From assembly GCA_029906195.1 (NCBI GenBank), contig JARWSJ010000001.1, positions 1,116,001 to 1,180,000 of the forward strand: a DNA stretch of 64,000 nucleotides, given 5' to 3'. Both the position numbers and the translations under genes were made by a program. The notes beneath the pieces are model-generated. The model ran no database searches and was not told the DNA's origin. It worked only from the letters and a program-made list of their open reading frames with translations. Positions 47,927-56,721 of this stretch are shown one piece after another. This stretch comes from Chitinophagaceae bacterium 26-R-25. GTDB taxonomy: Bacteria; Bacteroidota; Bacteroidia; Chitinophagales; Chitinophagaceae. How positions within the stretch are numbered: the first letter of the stretch is position 1; every line of letters begins with the position of its first letter.

Positions 47927-47984
47927 TTATTGGATCAATATAAACAATATAAACAAGGTTAATACAAATAAATATAAACGAGTT

Positions 47985-50270
47985 ATGGTAATAAGTAAAA
48001 GTGAAGCCAGCCGTGATTTGAGACAGGAAGAGTACAATGCAGATTTGGGAATAGTTGGTGGTGGTTTGTCGGGAGTGTGTGCTGCAATAACAGCTGCAAG
48101 ACAGGGATTGAAAATAGTATTGGTACAGGATCGCCCGGTGCTGGGAGGTAATGCCTCCAGCGAGGTGAGATTATGGATATTGGGTGCTACTTCGCATATG
48201 GGTAATAATAACCGGTGGAGCAGGGAGGGAGGAGTAATAGATGAGATACTGGTAGAGAATATGTATCGCAATCCAGAAGGTAATCCTATAATACTCGACA
48301 TGATTTTGCTGGATAAAGTAATGCAGGAAAAGAACATCACCCTGTTGCTTAACACAGCGGTATATGAAGTCGCGAAAAGTGATGACGATACGATAGAGAG
48401 CATCAAAGGGTTTTGCAGCCAGAACTCTACGGAATATATAATCAATGCCCCGCTTTTTTGTGATGCCTCCGGCGATGGGATATTGGGCTTTCTTTCCGGT
48501 GCTGCTTTTAGAATGGGCGCAGAATGCAAAGATGAGTTCAATGAAGGGATGGCGCCGGATGCGGCTTACGGCGAACTGTTGGGACATTCTTTGTATTTCT
48601 ACAGTAAAGATACCGGTAAGCCTGTAAGGTTTTCGCCGCCAACCTTTGCATTGGATGTTGCTAAAGAAATTCCACGCTTCAAGAGCTTTAATGCAAAGGA
48701 GCATGGGTGCAAGTTGTGGTGGGTAGAGCATGGCGGAAGATTAGATACGGTACACGATACTGAGACAATAAAATGGGAACTATGGAAAGTGGTTTACGGC
48801 GCATGGGACTATATCAAGAACTCGGGTAATTTCCCCGAGGCGGAGAACCTGACACTGGAATGGGTAGGTATGATACCCGGTAAAAGAGAAAGCCGCAGGT
48901 TTGAAGGCGATTATATTTTAAACCAGCATGACCTGGTGGAACAGCGCCATCACAAAGATGCCGTGGCTTATGGCGGATGGTCCATTGACCTGCACCCTGC
49001 GGACGGCGTGTTCAGTGAACGGCAACCCTGTAATCAATGGCATAGTAAAGGGATCTTCCAGATTCCGTATCGCTGCTATTATAGTCGCAATATCAAGAAC
49101 CTGTTTCTTGCAGGAAGGATTATCAGTGTCAGCCATGTAGCATTTGGCGCAACGCGTGTAATGGCCACCAGCGCATACGGTGCGCAGGTTGTAGCGATGG
49201 CTGCTGCTTTGTGTATAAAATACAATAAAAACCCAGCTGATATTTATAATGAGGATTACATTGAAGAGTTGCAAAAGGAACTGACAAAATCAGGGCAGCA
49301 CATACCGGCAACGAGATTACAGGACGACGATGACCTGGTGCAGCGAGCGCAGATAAAGAGCAGCTCATCTTTATTGTTTAGAAATTTTGAAAGTAAAAAC
49401 ATATCGTTTAAACCACTCACTATTGCTACTGCGCAAATGTTGCCTTTACTCCCGGGTAAAGTACCTGTAATCACTGTTCCGGTAAAAGCAAAATCAAACA
49501 CAGTTTTGAAGGCTGAACTCCGCATCAGTAGTATAACAGGCAATTTCACACCGGATATTACGCTGGCTGCAAAAGAAATCCAACTGACTGAAGGGGAGCA
49601 GGAGGTTCAAATAAATTTTGAGACAAGCGTTAACGCGTCTCAATATGCTTTTCTCATTTTCTTAATCAATGATGAAGTAGAACTGGGTTACACTGCGCAA
49701 AGAATTACAGGATTATTGTCTGTGTTTAACGGGAAAAATAAAGCCGTATCCAACAACGGGAAGCAAGTGGCGCCTGAAGGATCAGGGGTTGATACATTTG
49801 AGTTTTGGTGTCCGCAGAGAAGACCAGAGGGACAAAATATAGCCCTGGCTTTATCGGAGCCATTGCACACTTTTAATGCAGAGAATATCCGGAACGGAAC
49901 TGATCGTCCTTCAATACAACCAAATGCTTGGGTTGCAGATTCCGTTGATAACGATCCTTCACTAACATTAACATGGGAGCAGGTGCAATCCATCAAAAAA
50001 ATAAACCTTGTATTTGATACAGATGCTGACCATGCCATGGAGTCTGTGCTGATGACACACCCTGAAACTGTGATGCCATTTTGTGTTAGAAACTATCATA
50101 TCGAAGATGAGAAGGGGGCAATAGTTTATGCGAAAAAAGACAATTATCAAACAAGAAATGAAATACTATTTGATGAGGCTTTACAAACGAAGCAGCTGAA
50201 AATTGTATTGCAACATCCGTCTGAAAATGTGCCTGCATCGATGTTTGCAATAAGATGCTACGCTGAATGA
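47985..50270 (+). CDS. FAD-dependent oxidoreductase with C-terminal discoidin-like domain
   Basis: The 761-aa protein has a Rossmann dinucleotide-binding motif (LGIVGGGLSGVCAAITAARQGLKIVLV) near the N terminus, and then GGNASSEVR and LFCDASGDGILGFLSGA, as in FAD-dependent oxidoreductases found in Bacteroidota and Planctomycetota polysaccharide loci. No signal peptide is seen (MVISKSEASRDLRQEEYN), so a cytoplasmic location is likely. After about residue 480 it has two beta-sandwich-like parts, the last one discoidin-like (NDPSLTLTWEQVQSIKKINLVF). It follows paralogue 3 by 58 bp. The substrate may be a released sugar or sugar acid. Its reaction is unknown. Confidence 0.75.
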   Translation: MVISKSEASRDLRQEEYNADLGIVGGGLSGVCAAITAARQGLKIVLVQDRPVLGGNASSEVRLWILGATSHMGNNNRWSREGGVIDEILVENMYRNPEGNPIILDMILLDKVMQEKNITLLLNTAVYEVAKSDDDTIESIKGFCSQNSTEYIINAPLFCDASGDGILGFLSGAAFRMGAECKDEFNEGMAPDAAYGELLGHSLYFYSKDTGKPVRFSPPTFALDVAKEIPRFKSFNAKEHGCKLWWVEHGGRLDTVHDTETIKWELWKVVYGAWDYIKNSGNFPEAENLTLEWVGMIPGKRESRRFEGDYILNQHDLVEQRHHKDAVAYGGWSIDLHPADGVFSERQPCNQWHSKGIFQIPYRCYYSRNIKNLFLAGRIISVSHVAFGATRVMATSAYGAQVVAMAAALCIKYNKNPADIYNEDYIEELQKELTKSGQHIPATRLQDDDDLVQRAQIKSSSSLLFRNFESKNISFKPLTIATAQMLPLLPGKVPVITVPVKAKSNTVLKAELRISSITGNFTPDITLAAKEIQLTEGEQEVQINFETSVNASQYAFLIFLINDEVELGYTAQRITGLLSVFNGKNKAVSNNGKQVAPEGSGVDTFEFWCPQRRPEGQNIALALSEPLHTFNAENIRNGTDRPSIQPNAWVADSVDNDPSLTLTWEQVQSIKKINLVFDTDADHAMESVLMTHPETVMPFCVRNYHIEDEKGAIVYAKKDNYQTRNEILFDEALQTKQLKIVLQHPSENVPASMFAIRCYAE

Positions 50271-50331
50271 TATGCAAAGCGCAGGTCTTTTTTCGAATTA
50301 CATGTCGGTCGTAATTAGTAAAGAAAGACTG

Positions 50332-50424
50332 CTTGTCATCCCGACGAAGGAGGGATCTGTGCGCTTATTACGCGTACTGTTTGCTAGTATTAAACCCAGA
50401 TCCCTCCTTCGTCGGGATGACAAG
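50332..50424. repeat. 28-bp perfect inverted repeat, dispersed repeat unit
   Basis: CTTGTCATCCCGACG... (50332-50359, 28 bases) and its exact complement (50397-50424) flank a 37-base loop. The right arm plus about 47 bases beyond it (50395-50471) is the reverse complement of a related copy at 36823-36900. Such GTCATCCCGA hairpins are typical of mobile intergenic repeats. A terminator role for the FAD oxidoreductase gene is possible. Confidence 0.85.
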
Positions 50425-50468
50425 TGACATACTTTTAGTTTTTTAAACGGCTTAATTAAACGACATTG

Positions 50469-50512
50469 AATTCCTGTTCCTAATTCCTAATTCCTAACTC
50501 CTAATTCCTGGT
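50469..50512. repeat. Short tandem CTAATTC-type repeat
   Basis: Several 7-8 base units related to CTAATTC follow one another upstream of the symporter gene. Such arrays can vary in length; no function is shown. Confidence 0.6.
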
Positions 50513-50544
50513 TTCTGATTATCCATTAATAAATATTTTGAGTC

Positions 50545-52212
50545 ATGATTGTAGATACGGCGGTAGTTATTGTTTTTTCCGTTTTTATATTACTTGTAGG
50601 CATCAGCTTTTCACGAACAGGACGGAATTTAAAATCATTTTTTGCAGGTGGAGAATCCGTTCCGTGGTTTATTGGCGGCTTGTCTTTATTCATGAGCTTT
50701 TTTTCTGCCGGAACTTTCGTGGCCTGGGGCGCAATTGCCTACAAGTACGGTTGGGTCTCAGTAACCATACAATGGACGATGTGCATCGGTGCCCTTGTTA
50801 CAGGGTTATATCTGGCACCTAAATGGAAAGCCACCGGCAACCTAACGGCGGCAGAATTTATCAAAGCCAGGTTAGGCAGTAAAGTACAAAAAAGCTTTAT
50901 CTATATTTTCACTATTGTATCCGTATTTATCAAAGGTTCAGTGTTATACTCCGTATCCAAATTAGTATCCGCATCATTAGGTTATCCAATAATCCCTGTT
51001 ACGGTTGTATTGGGAATATTGATGATTTCCTATACCGCCGTTGGGGGCTTGTGGGCCGTGATGGTAACTGATATTTTACAGTTCGTCGTATTAACAGCGG
51101 CAGTAATTATTATTTTACCACTAGTGTTTAAAGAGGCCGGCGGTGTGCAACATTTCGTAGATAATGTGCCCAAAGATTTTTTCCATCTTGTAAATGGAGA
51201 GTTTACGTGGTGGTTCATTGTTGCCTTTGCTATTTATCATATTTTTTATATTGGAGGTAACTGGACTTTTGTTCAAAGGTACACGAGTGTAAATACACCA
51301 AAGTCTGCTTCCAAAGTAGCATATCTGTTTGCTGGGCTGTATATTTTAAGCCCCATAATTTGGATGCTGCCTCCGATGGTTTATCAATCAATTAATCCGG
51401 GTCTTACAGGACTGGATACAGAGAATGCCTACATCATGGTGTGCAAACAAGTGTTGCCCGTGGGGTTATTGGGATTGATGCTAACCGGCATGTACTTTTC
51501 TACTTCAGCTTCGGCGAATACAGCGCTGAATGTGGTATCTGCCGTGTTTACCAATGATATTTATAAAGGTTCAATTAATCCGGGCGCCAGCGATAAAAAG
51601 CTGATGTTTGTCGCAAGGGCATCCTCCTGGTTTTTCGGCATCTTTATGATATTGATTGCACTGGGTGTTCCGTATATTGGTGGAGTAGTGGAGTTTACAA
51701 TCAGTTTGGGTGCGATAACCGGAGGGCCGTTGTTGCTACCTCCGATCTGGGCCTTGTTCTCCAAACGATTGACAGGAAAAGCCACCATTAACATTACAAT
51801 AGTGTCTTTATTGGTGAATTTGTTGTTCAAGATCGTAATACCCTATATTAATCATTATAAATTATCAAGAGGTAACGAAATGTTGTTGGGCGTATTGTTG
51901 CCATTGGTGTTATTGATTGTCCATGAATTTATCATCAGCAAAAGGGATGGTGTTAGCCAGGATTACCTCGGCTACCAACGTTACAAAGCCGATAAAAAAG
52001 AGACTGTTTTGCAGATCAGTGAAGAAGAACAACAGGCCATCAAAGCTCAGAATGTATTTGGATTAAAGATGATTGCTTTTTCATTGATGTTTATAGGCGT
52101 GCTGTTGTTAATATTGGCGCTTATAACGTCTAAAAGCAGTGGTTTGGTGACAGGAATTGCAATAGCCATTATGTTAGGGGCTGTAATACCATGGAGGGCA
52201 GCGAAGAAATGA
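50545..52212 (+). CDS. Sodium:solute symporter (SSS family)
   Basis: The 555-aa membrane protein has about 13 hydrophobic segments. The SSS pattern is visible: SRTGRNLKSFFAGGESVPWFIGGLSLFMSFFSAGTF in the first helices, SYTAVGGLWAVMVTDILQF in the middle, and GLMLTGMYFSTSASANTALNVVSAVFTNDIY in the core. The protein imports a small solute with Na+. As the last gene of the PUL it probably takes up the final monosaccharide or sugar acid. Which sugar is unknown. Confidence 0.92.
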   Translation: MIVDTAVVIVFSVFILLVGISFSRTGRNLKSFFAGGESVPWFIGGLSLFMSFFSAGTFVAWGAIAYKYGWVSVTIQWTMCIGALVTGLYLAPKWKATGNLTAAEFIKARLGSKVQKSFIYIFTIVSVFIKGSVLYSVSKLVSASLGYPIIPVTVVLGILMISYTAVGGLWAVMVTDILQFVVLTAAVIIILPLVFKEAGGVQHFVDNVPKDFFHLVNGEFTWWFIVAFAIYHIFYIGGNWTFVQRYTSVNTPKSASKVAYLFAGLYILSPIIWMLPPMVYQSINPGLTGLDTENAYIMVCKQVLPVGLLGLMLTGMYFSTSASANTALNVVSAVFTNDIYKGSINPGASDKKLMFVARASSWFFGIFMILIALGVPYIGGVVEFTISLGAITGGPLLLPPIWALFSKRLTGKATINITIVSLLVNLLFKIVIPYINHYKLSRGNEMLLGVLLPLVLLIVHEFIISKRDGVSQDYLGYQRYKADKKETVLQISEEEQQAIKAQNVFGLKMIAFSLMFIGVLLLILALITSKSSGLVTGIAIAIMLGAVIPWRAAKK

Positions 52213-52337
52213 CTGTGACGGAATTGTACCGAAATAAAAGTGTTCATCCGCGCGTTACAATGGCCAAGTTTCCCCTGCGAACCATTGCAGGAAGTTTTGA
52301 AAATTTGTAGCTTTAGATGGAAGGAGGCATTCAAGTT

Positions 52338-53204
52338 ATGCTCTTGCAAGATTTTTTGCCTGATTTGAAACTCAGAGAATTTGTACAATGCTACAGGATT
52401 GTTCATTTTGAATTTGACAAACCGAATTTGACTTTCTTCAAGGCCTATCCTCCTAAGCCTGAAGTATGTCTTCATTTTACGCTCCATGGAAGTATAGAAA
52501 ACGAACTTGCTGACCGCTTTACGACAACATCTTTATACCCTATTACACTGGCAGGTCAGCAAACCGGGGTTACCTTCAGGTACAACAGCAGCAGTCTCTT
52601 AAATATCCAGATTGTTTTTCAACCCTGTGCTTTGTTTCGATTGACAGGCATTCCCGCATCCGCATTCACCAATCAATACCTTGATGCCGAAAATGTTTTT
52701 CCAAATATCCGTTTTGTATTTGATGAACTACAACAAGCAAAAACTTATCATCAGCTCCTTTCCATTGCGGAAGCGTTTGTAGTTTCCATTGTCAGCCATG
52801 CAACAAAGGATGCACATCCATTGGATGCAGCAGCTAACTGGATGATAAAAAAAGGTGGTAATATTTCACTTGATTGGATGGCAAAGGAATCTTTTTTTTG
52901 TGTCAAACAATTTGAAAGAAAATTCTATGAAAGAGCCGGTGTTCATCCCAAAATGTATGCGAGGATAATAAGGTTCAATAAAGCTTTCAACACAAAAAAT
53001 GCGAACCCTGGTTGGGACTGGTTGAGGATAGCCATATTGTGCAATTATTTCGACTACCAGCACCTCGTAAAGGATTACAAAAGCTTTACAGGACTAACTC
53101 CCCAGGCGTTTCATCTGTTGGAAAACAATTCCCCGGAATGTAAGCTGGGACTTGATAAACAGCTTTACAAGGCCCGCTTCAAATTAATCGGCCTCCCATT
53201 GTAA
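52338..53204 (+). CDS. AraC-family transcriptional regulator
   Basis: The 288-aa protein is started at the ATG at 52338, preceded by AAGGAGG; an earlier ATG at 52317 would add 7 residues. An N-terminal sensing region (FFKAYPPKPEVCLHFTLHG) resembles the DUF6597/AraC-type beta-barrel. The AraC helix-turn-helix occupies about 190-275 (NISLDWMAKESFFCVKQFERKFYERAGVHPKMYARIIRFNKAF). It lies between the PUL and the aldehyde dehydrogenase and could regulate either. The presence of a Shine-Dalgarno is unusual for this phylum. Confidence 0.88.
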   Translation: MLLQDFLPDLKLREFVQCYRIVHFEFDKPNLTFFKAYPPKPEVCLHFTLHGSIENELADRFTTTSLYPITLAGQQTGVTFRYNSSSLLNIQIVFQPCALFRLTGIPASAFTNQYLDAENVFPNIRFVFDELQQAKTYHQLLSIAEAFVVSIVSHATKDAHPLDAAANWMIKKGGNISLDWMAKESFFCVKQFERKFYERAGVHPKMYARIIRFNKAFNTKNANPGWDWLRIAILCNYFDYQHLVKDYKSFTGLTPQAFHLLENNSPECKLGLDKQLYKARFKLIGLPL

Positions 53205-53362
53205 AAATGTCTTTTTTTTACCACTTCCCTGTGTAAATTATTTTCAATTTTGTTGTTGATAATAGTCGTGCTTTCAACAGGCCAGCAAACATAATTCCCC
53301 CTTGTAACATTGTTGATCCTTATCCGAATGTCCCGCAGTTGTAAACCTACAAAAGTTCAAAT

Positions 53363-54853
53363 ATGGAAACGATTAAAGTAAACACAACAACTGAAATATT
53401 TGCTGCATCACATGATGACATGGCAAAGCATTGGATCGGTGGACGATGGGTAGATTCAGCAAAACACGGCACCTCCATCAATCCGTGCACGGGCGAGCTA
53501 ATTGGGACGTATGCCGATGGTGGATTGAAAGAGGCGCGCGAAGCAGTAAAAGAAGCGTCCACGGCCTTCCATGAAAGCGCCTGGAAAAGTGACCATGCCC
53601 TCCGGTCGAAGGTGCTGTATGCGATGGCTGACAGCATTGAATCAAACAGTGCAGTGCTGGTACAGATGCTTTGTACAGAAGTGGGTAAAATCGCCGGTGA
53701 AGCGGCCATGGAGGTGGGTACAGCACCATCCATACTGCGCCACTGGGCGGGCAAAACATTCATAGCAGGCAGGGCGGGTGAAGCAAGTCCGGGTGTGCAC
53801 TCTGTCGTTATTCGTGAAGCCATTGGGGTGGCAGGCATTATTGCCCCGTTTAATGCGCCCGTGGCGCTGACCATCCGCGCACTTGCACCGGCACTGGCAG
53901 CGGGCACAACGGTCGTGGTAAAATTGCCCGGCGTTACAGCGCAGACGAACTGGCTGCTTAGTAAGATCATTTCCCAAACACCACATTTACCACCGGGTGT
54001 CATCAATCTTATCACCGAAAGCGGCAGTGAAGCTTCCGCCTTTCTTGTGCAATCTCCTGATGTGCCTGTCATCAGTTTTACGGGTAGCTCCAATACTGGT
54101 CGTGCTATTGCAGCAGCGGGAGCCAGTTGTTTAAAACGACTTGTCCTTGAGTTAGGAGGTAAGACACCGATGATCGTATTTGACGATGCCAATATCGACA
54201 TCGCAATTCCTACCATCGTTAAAGCAGTCACGCTGTTTGCCGGACAATTTTGCATGACGGGTAGCCGAATACTCGTACAAAAAAATATAGCGGACACAAT
54301 GCGCAAAAGATTAACGGAAATCTTCTCTACTATAAAGGCTGGGCCCGGCATCGAACCGGATAGTGACATGGGTGCGATGATCAACCATGCAAATGTTCAA
54401 CGGGTAAATAAAATGGTGGAAGAAGCCATTACAGCGGGCGCTACCACACTAGTGCGAGGAGGACCTGTTGCAGAAGGCAAATTGTCAAAAGGAGCGTACT
54501 ATTTACCCACCTTACTGGAATTGACAGATTCGACATTGCCCATCGTTCAGGAGGAAGTATTTGGCCCGGTGGCGACCTTACAGGTTTTTGATACAGAAGC
54601 AGAAGCCATCAGCCTTGCCAATGACAGCCATTACGGCCTTGCAGCCAGCATATGGTCACAAGACATAAGCAGGCCCTGGCGTGTCGCCAAAGCCCTGCAG
54701 GCTGGCACTGTATGGCTTAACACTTACGCGCAGATTTTTCCCCAGTTTGAAGAAGGTGGTTATCGACAAAGCGGCGTAGGGCGTTTGCATGGTGAAGCAG
54801 GCTTGGAAAATTTCCTGGAATACAAGCATATTGTGCTCAACATGCACACTTGA
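53363..54853 (+). CDS. NAD(P)-dependent aldehyde dehydrogenase
   Basis: The 496-aa protein has the ALDH landmarks in the expected places: the N-terminal WIGGRWVDS, the dinucleotide loop VISFTGSSNTGRAI, the general base in LELGGK (E263), the nucleophile in FAGQFCMTG (C297), and EEVFGPVATL near the C terminus. The family oxidises aldehydes to acids. The substrate is not evident; the short-chain aldehyde/benzaldehyde-type subgroup is possible. It may serve the AraC regulator upstream, which lies 158 bp away. A long minus-strand frame inside this gene is a shadow. Confidence 0.95.
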   Translation: METIKVNTTTEIFAASHDDMAKHWIGGRWVDSAKHGTSINPCTGELIGTYADGGLKEAREAVKEASTAFHESAWKSDHALRSKVLYAMADSIESNSAVLVQMLCTEVGKIAGEAAMEVGTAPSILRHWAGKTFIAGRAGEASPGVHSVVIREAIGVAGIIAPFNAPVALTIRALAPALAAGTTVVVKLPGVTAQTNWLLSKIISQTPHLPPGVINLITESGSEASAFLVQSPDVPVISFTGSSNTGRAIAAAGASCLKRLVLELGGKTPMIVFDDANIDIAIPTIVKAVTLFAGQFCMTGSRILVQKNIADTMRKRLTEIFSTIKAGPGIEPDSDMGAMINHANVQRVNKMVEEAITAGATTLVRGGPVAEGKLSKGAYYLPTLLELTDSTLPIVQEEVFGPVATLQVFDTEAEAISLANDSHYGLAASIWSQDISRPWRVAKALQAGTVWLNTYAQIFPQFEEGGYRQSGVGRLHGEAGLENFLEYKHIVLNMHT

Positions 54854-55022
54854 ACATTAAATAATGGTCCGGGTTGTTTGATGTGCCCTTATATCCATTT
54901 TTTTGCATCCCAATCTTAAAGGTTAAGCACAACATCTGCTTGATAGGGACTCTTGTTAAAGGACATCATCTGAAAAACACACCAAAACTCAAATATTTTT
55001 TTAATCACTAAAGAATTGCAAA

Positions 55023-55445
55023 ATGAAAAAAGCACTTTTTATTTTTGCCTTTGCACTATTGTGCATTTTCTCCTTTGGTCAAACCATACACAAAGGAAGC
55101 CTGATGGGTGTTCATATTCTTACCCCTACTTTAAAGGAGGGTGTAACGATGGAGGAATATACTAATTTTTGCACGCATAAATGGATACCCGAAGTCGAAA
55201 AAGCATTTCCCGGCGCCAAAGCATATTTATTGAAATCTGTTCGTGGACAGGATAGCAGCAGCCTTGGTATCATCGTCATTTTTAAAAACGAGGCAGAGAG
55301 GAACAAATACTGGAAATCGGCTGGTACAATGACTGCAGCTGGACAAGCGGCAAACCAGAAGTTGGCTGATGCGATTGGACAAGACGCAGAAAAATATGCG
55401 GTACTCCCTTATCTTGATAAATACAACGATTGGTTGGTTCTTTAA
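55023..55445 (+). CDS. Small secreted protein of unknown function
   Basis: The 140-aa protein has a signal peptide (MKKALFIFAFALLCIFSFGQ). The mature part reads like a dimeric alpha/beta (ferredoxin-like) domain: LMGVHILTPTLKEGVTMEEYTNFCTHKWIPEVEKAFPGAKAYLLKSVRGQDSSSLGIIVIF. The exact family is not named. A terminator follows at 55461. It is a single gene. Confidence 0.75.
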   Translation: MKKALFIFAFALLCIFSFGQTIHKGSLMGVHILTPTLKEGVTMEEYTNFCTHKWIPEVEKAFPGAKAYLLKSVRGQDSSSLGIIVIFKNEAERNKYWKSAGTMTAAGQAANQKLADAIGQDAEKYAVLPYLDKYNDWLVL

Positions 55446-55460
55446 TCGACCATATTTATT

Positions 55461-55492
55461 AAAACCGCCATCATCAAAAACGGCGGTTTTTT
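55461..55492 (+). terminator. Rho-independent terminator
   Basis: AAAACCGCC (55461-55469) and GGCGGTTTT (55482-55490) form a 9-bp stem with a 12-base loop and a T-run. It ends the small secreted protein gene. Confidence 0.88.
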
Positions 55493-55577
55493 ATTGACGC
55501 AATAAAAAGTATATGCGCCAATTGAATTCGTTATTGTGTACTGCTCGCAAGGATTGTTGGGTTTAAAAACACGTTAT

Positions 55578-56381
55578 CTATTTTTGTTTAGTAACATAAT
55601 CCATTGCCTCCGAAAAAGTAGCAACCCAATAGTCATCCTGGTGCGCCTTCAGGTACGCTAAAAATGCCCTATGGGTTTCACTTGAAACATGAAATACCTG
55701 GCCCCCAATGCCATGAAATGTGTAGACTCCCATTCCGCCGGCCTTCCTGACTTTTTCTGCGAATGCAATCAATTCATTTAAGGTAGTTCCTGTCCAGACA
55801 TGCCATGATGGAACTTTCATGGGGTCCATGTTTCTGAAATTCGTAATGATGCTTGTGCTGTCGCCGCTTGCTCTTGCATAGGTTACCAATTGTTGCTTTT
55901 TGATAATTGATGAGTAGTCCGTATCACCAATTAGAAAGTTGCCACAGGGATAAGCAAAAGACCTTTCTTTTCTACCTGGATCTAACATAGCAAGTATCGA
56001 ATTGTCGATTTTTATTTCTGCTATTATTTTTTCTACGGTATACGTTTCAACTGAAAAGCTTTTTTGCCAACCTAATTTTTCAGGGCAGGCATGGAACAAG
56101 GTATGGTTTGCCAATTCATGTCCACTTTTTGCAGCATTTGTCCAGCCCACAACTGCCTCAGGGGTTTGCCCGATGACATCCGATTGGGATGAACCTTGAA
56201 TGGAGGGTAAGAAGAAGGTAGCCTTTAAACCTAAGGAGTCCAATTGAGGAATTACATTGGTAAGCTGGGTTTGTAAACCGTCGTCGTAGGTGAGACAAAT
56301 AATGGCCTTTTTATTCTGTGCAAACGAGATGAAGAAAAAGGTGATGATAAATATGGTTGTTAAACCAATCCTGTGTTTCAT
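55578..56381 (-). CDS. Secreted polysaccharide deacetylase (CE4/NodB)
   Basis: The 267-aa protein starts at the ATG at 56381 with a signal peptide (MKHRIGLTTIFIITFFFISFAQ). NodB-domain motifs are clear: LTYDDGLQ (D33/D34), the metal-binding HELANHTLFHAC (H93, H97), and the SFAYPCGN block. Family enzymes deacetylate N- or O-acetylated sugars in chitin, peptidoglycan or exopolysaccharide with a divalent metal. It is convergent with the preceding gene and alone on its strand. The gene is at the C-terminal end of a region rich in amino-sugar enzymes, but no direct link is shown. Confidence 0.88.
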   Translation of the reverse strand: MKHRIGLTTIFIITFFFISFAQNKKAIICLTYDDGLQTQLTNVIPQLDSLGLKATFFLPSIQGSSQSDVIGQTPEAVVGWTNAAKSGHELANHTLFHACPEKLGWQKSFSVETYTVEKIIAEIKIDNSILAMLDPGRKERSFAYPCGNFLIGDTDYSSIIKKQQLVTYARASGDSTSIITNFRNMDPMKVPSWHVWTGTTLNELIAFAEKVRKAGGMGVYTFHGIGGQVFHVSSETHRAFLAYLKAHQDDYWVATFSEAMDYVTKQK

Positions 56382-56721
56382 ATTCGAAATTTTAGTTGCA
56401 AGTGACTGATACATAAACTCCCTGTTTAACTTAGCATTGACAAGCTATTATATATTTCCATTGCAATGTGGCATCAGGAGTAGCAGCGACAAAAATGAGG
56501 AGCGTTGACAATTGGGATGGGATTTTAGCCCGGTAGCCGGTATAAACTTATAAATTAATTTTCAATGTTGAAATAGTCGATACCCAAATTTGCGATGGTG
56601 GACGTTGGCTTCCTCGAAATTAGAAGGAGCATTGCACAACAACTAAGAAGAGGGCTTTATTGGTGGATTATTCTTTTATTCATCCTGCTGTACTATACCT
56701 TTACCAATATTTATTCAGGCT
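56382..56721. other. Intergenic region between divergent genes
   Basis: These 340 bp hold the divergent starts of the deacetylase and glycerate kinase genes. TACCTTTA at 56696-56703 is a near-consensus -7 box for the kinase without a good -33. No gene was seen. Confidence 0.5.

Noticed and set aside
47927..48541. Minus-strand open frame of 204 codons
   Set aside because: Opposite the FAD oxidoreductase start, which has a clear Rossmann motif.
50332..50424. Hairpin read as a plain terminator
   Set aside because: The 28-bp arms, 37-base loop, missing T-run and related copy at 36823 fit a dispersed repeat better, although termination is not excluded.
53347..54384. Long minus-strand open frame
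   Set aside because: It lies wholly opposite the aldehyde dehydrogenase, has Ala/Ser/Pro-rich shadow composition and no domain.
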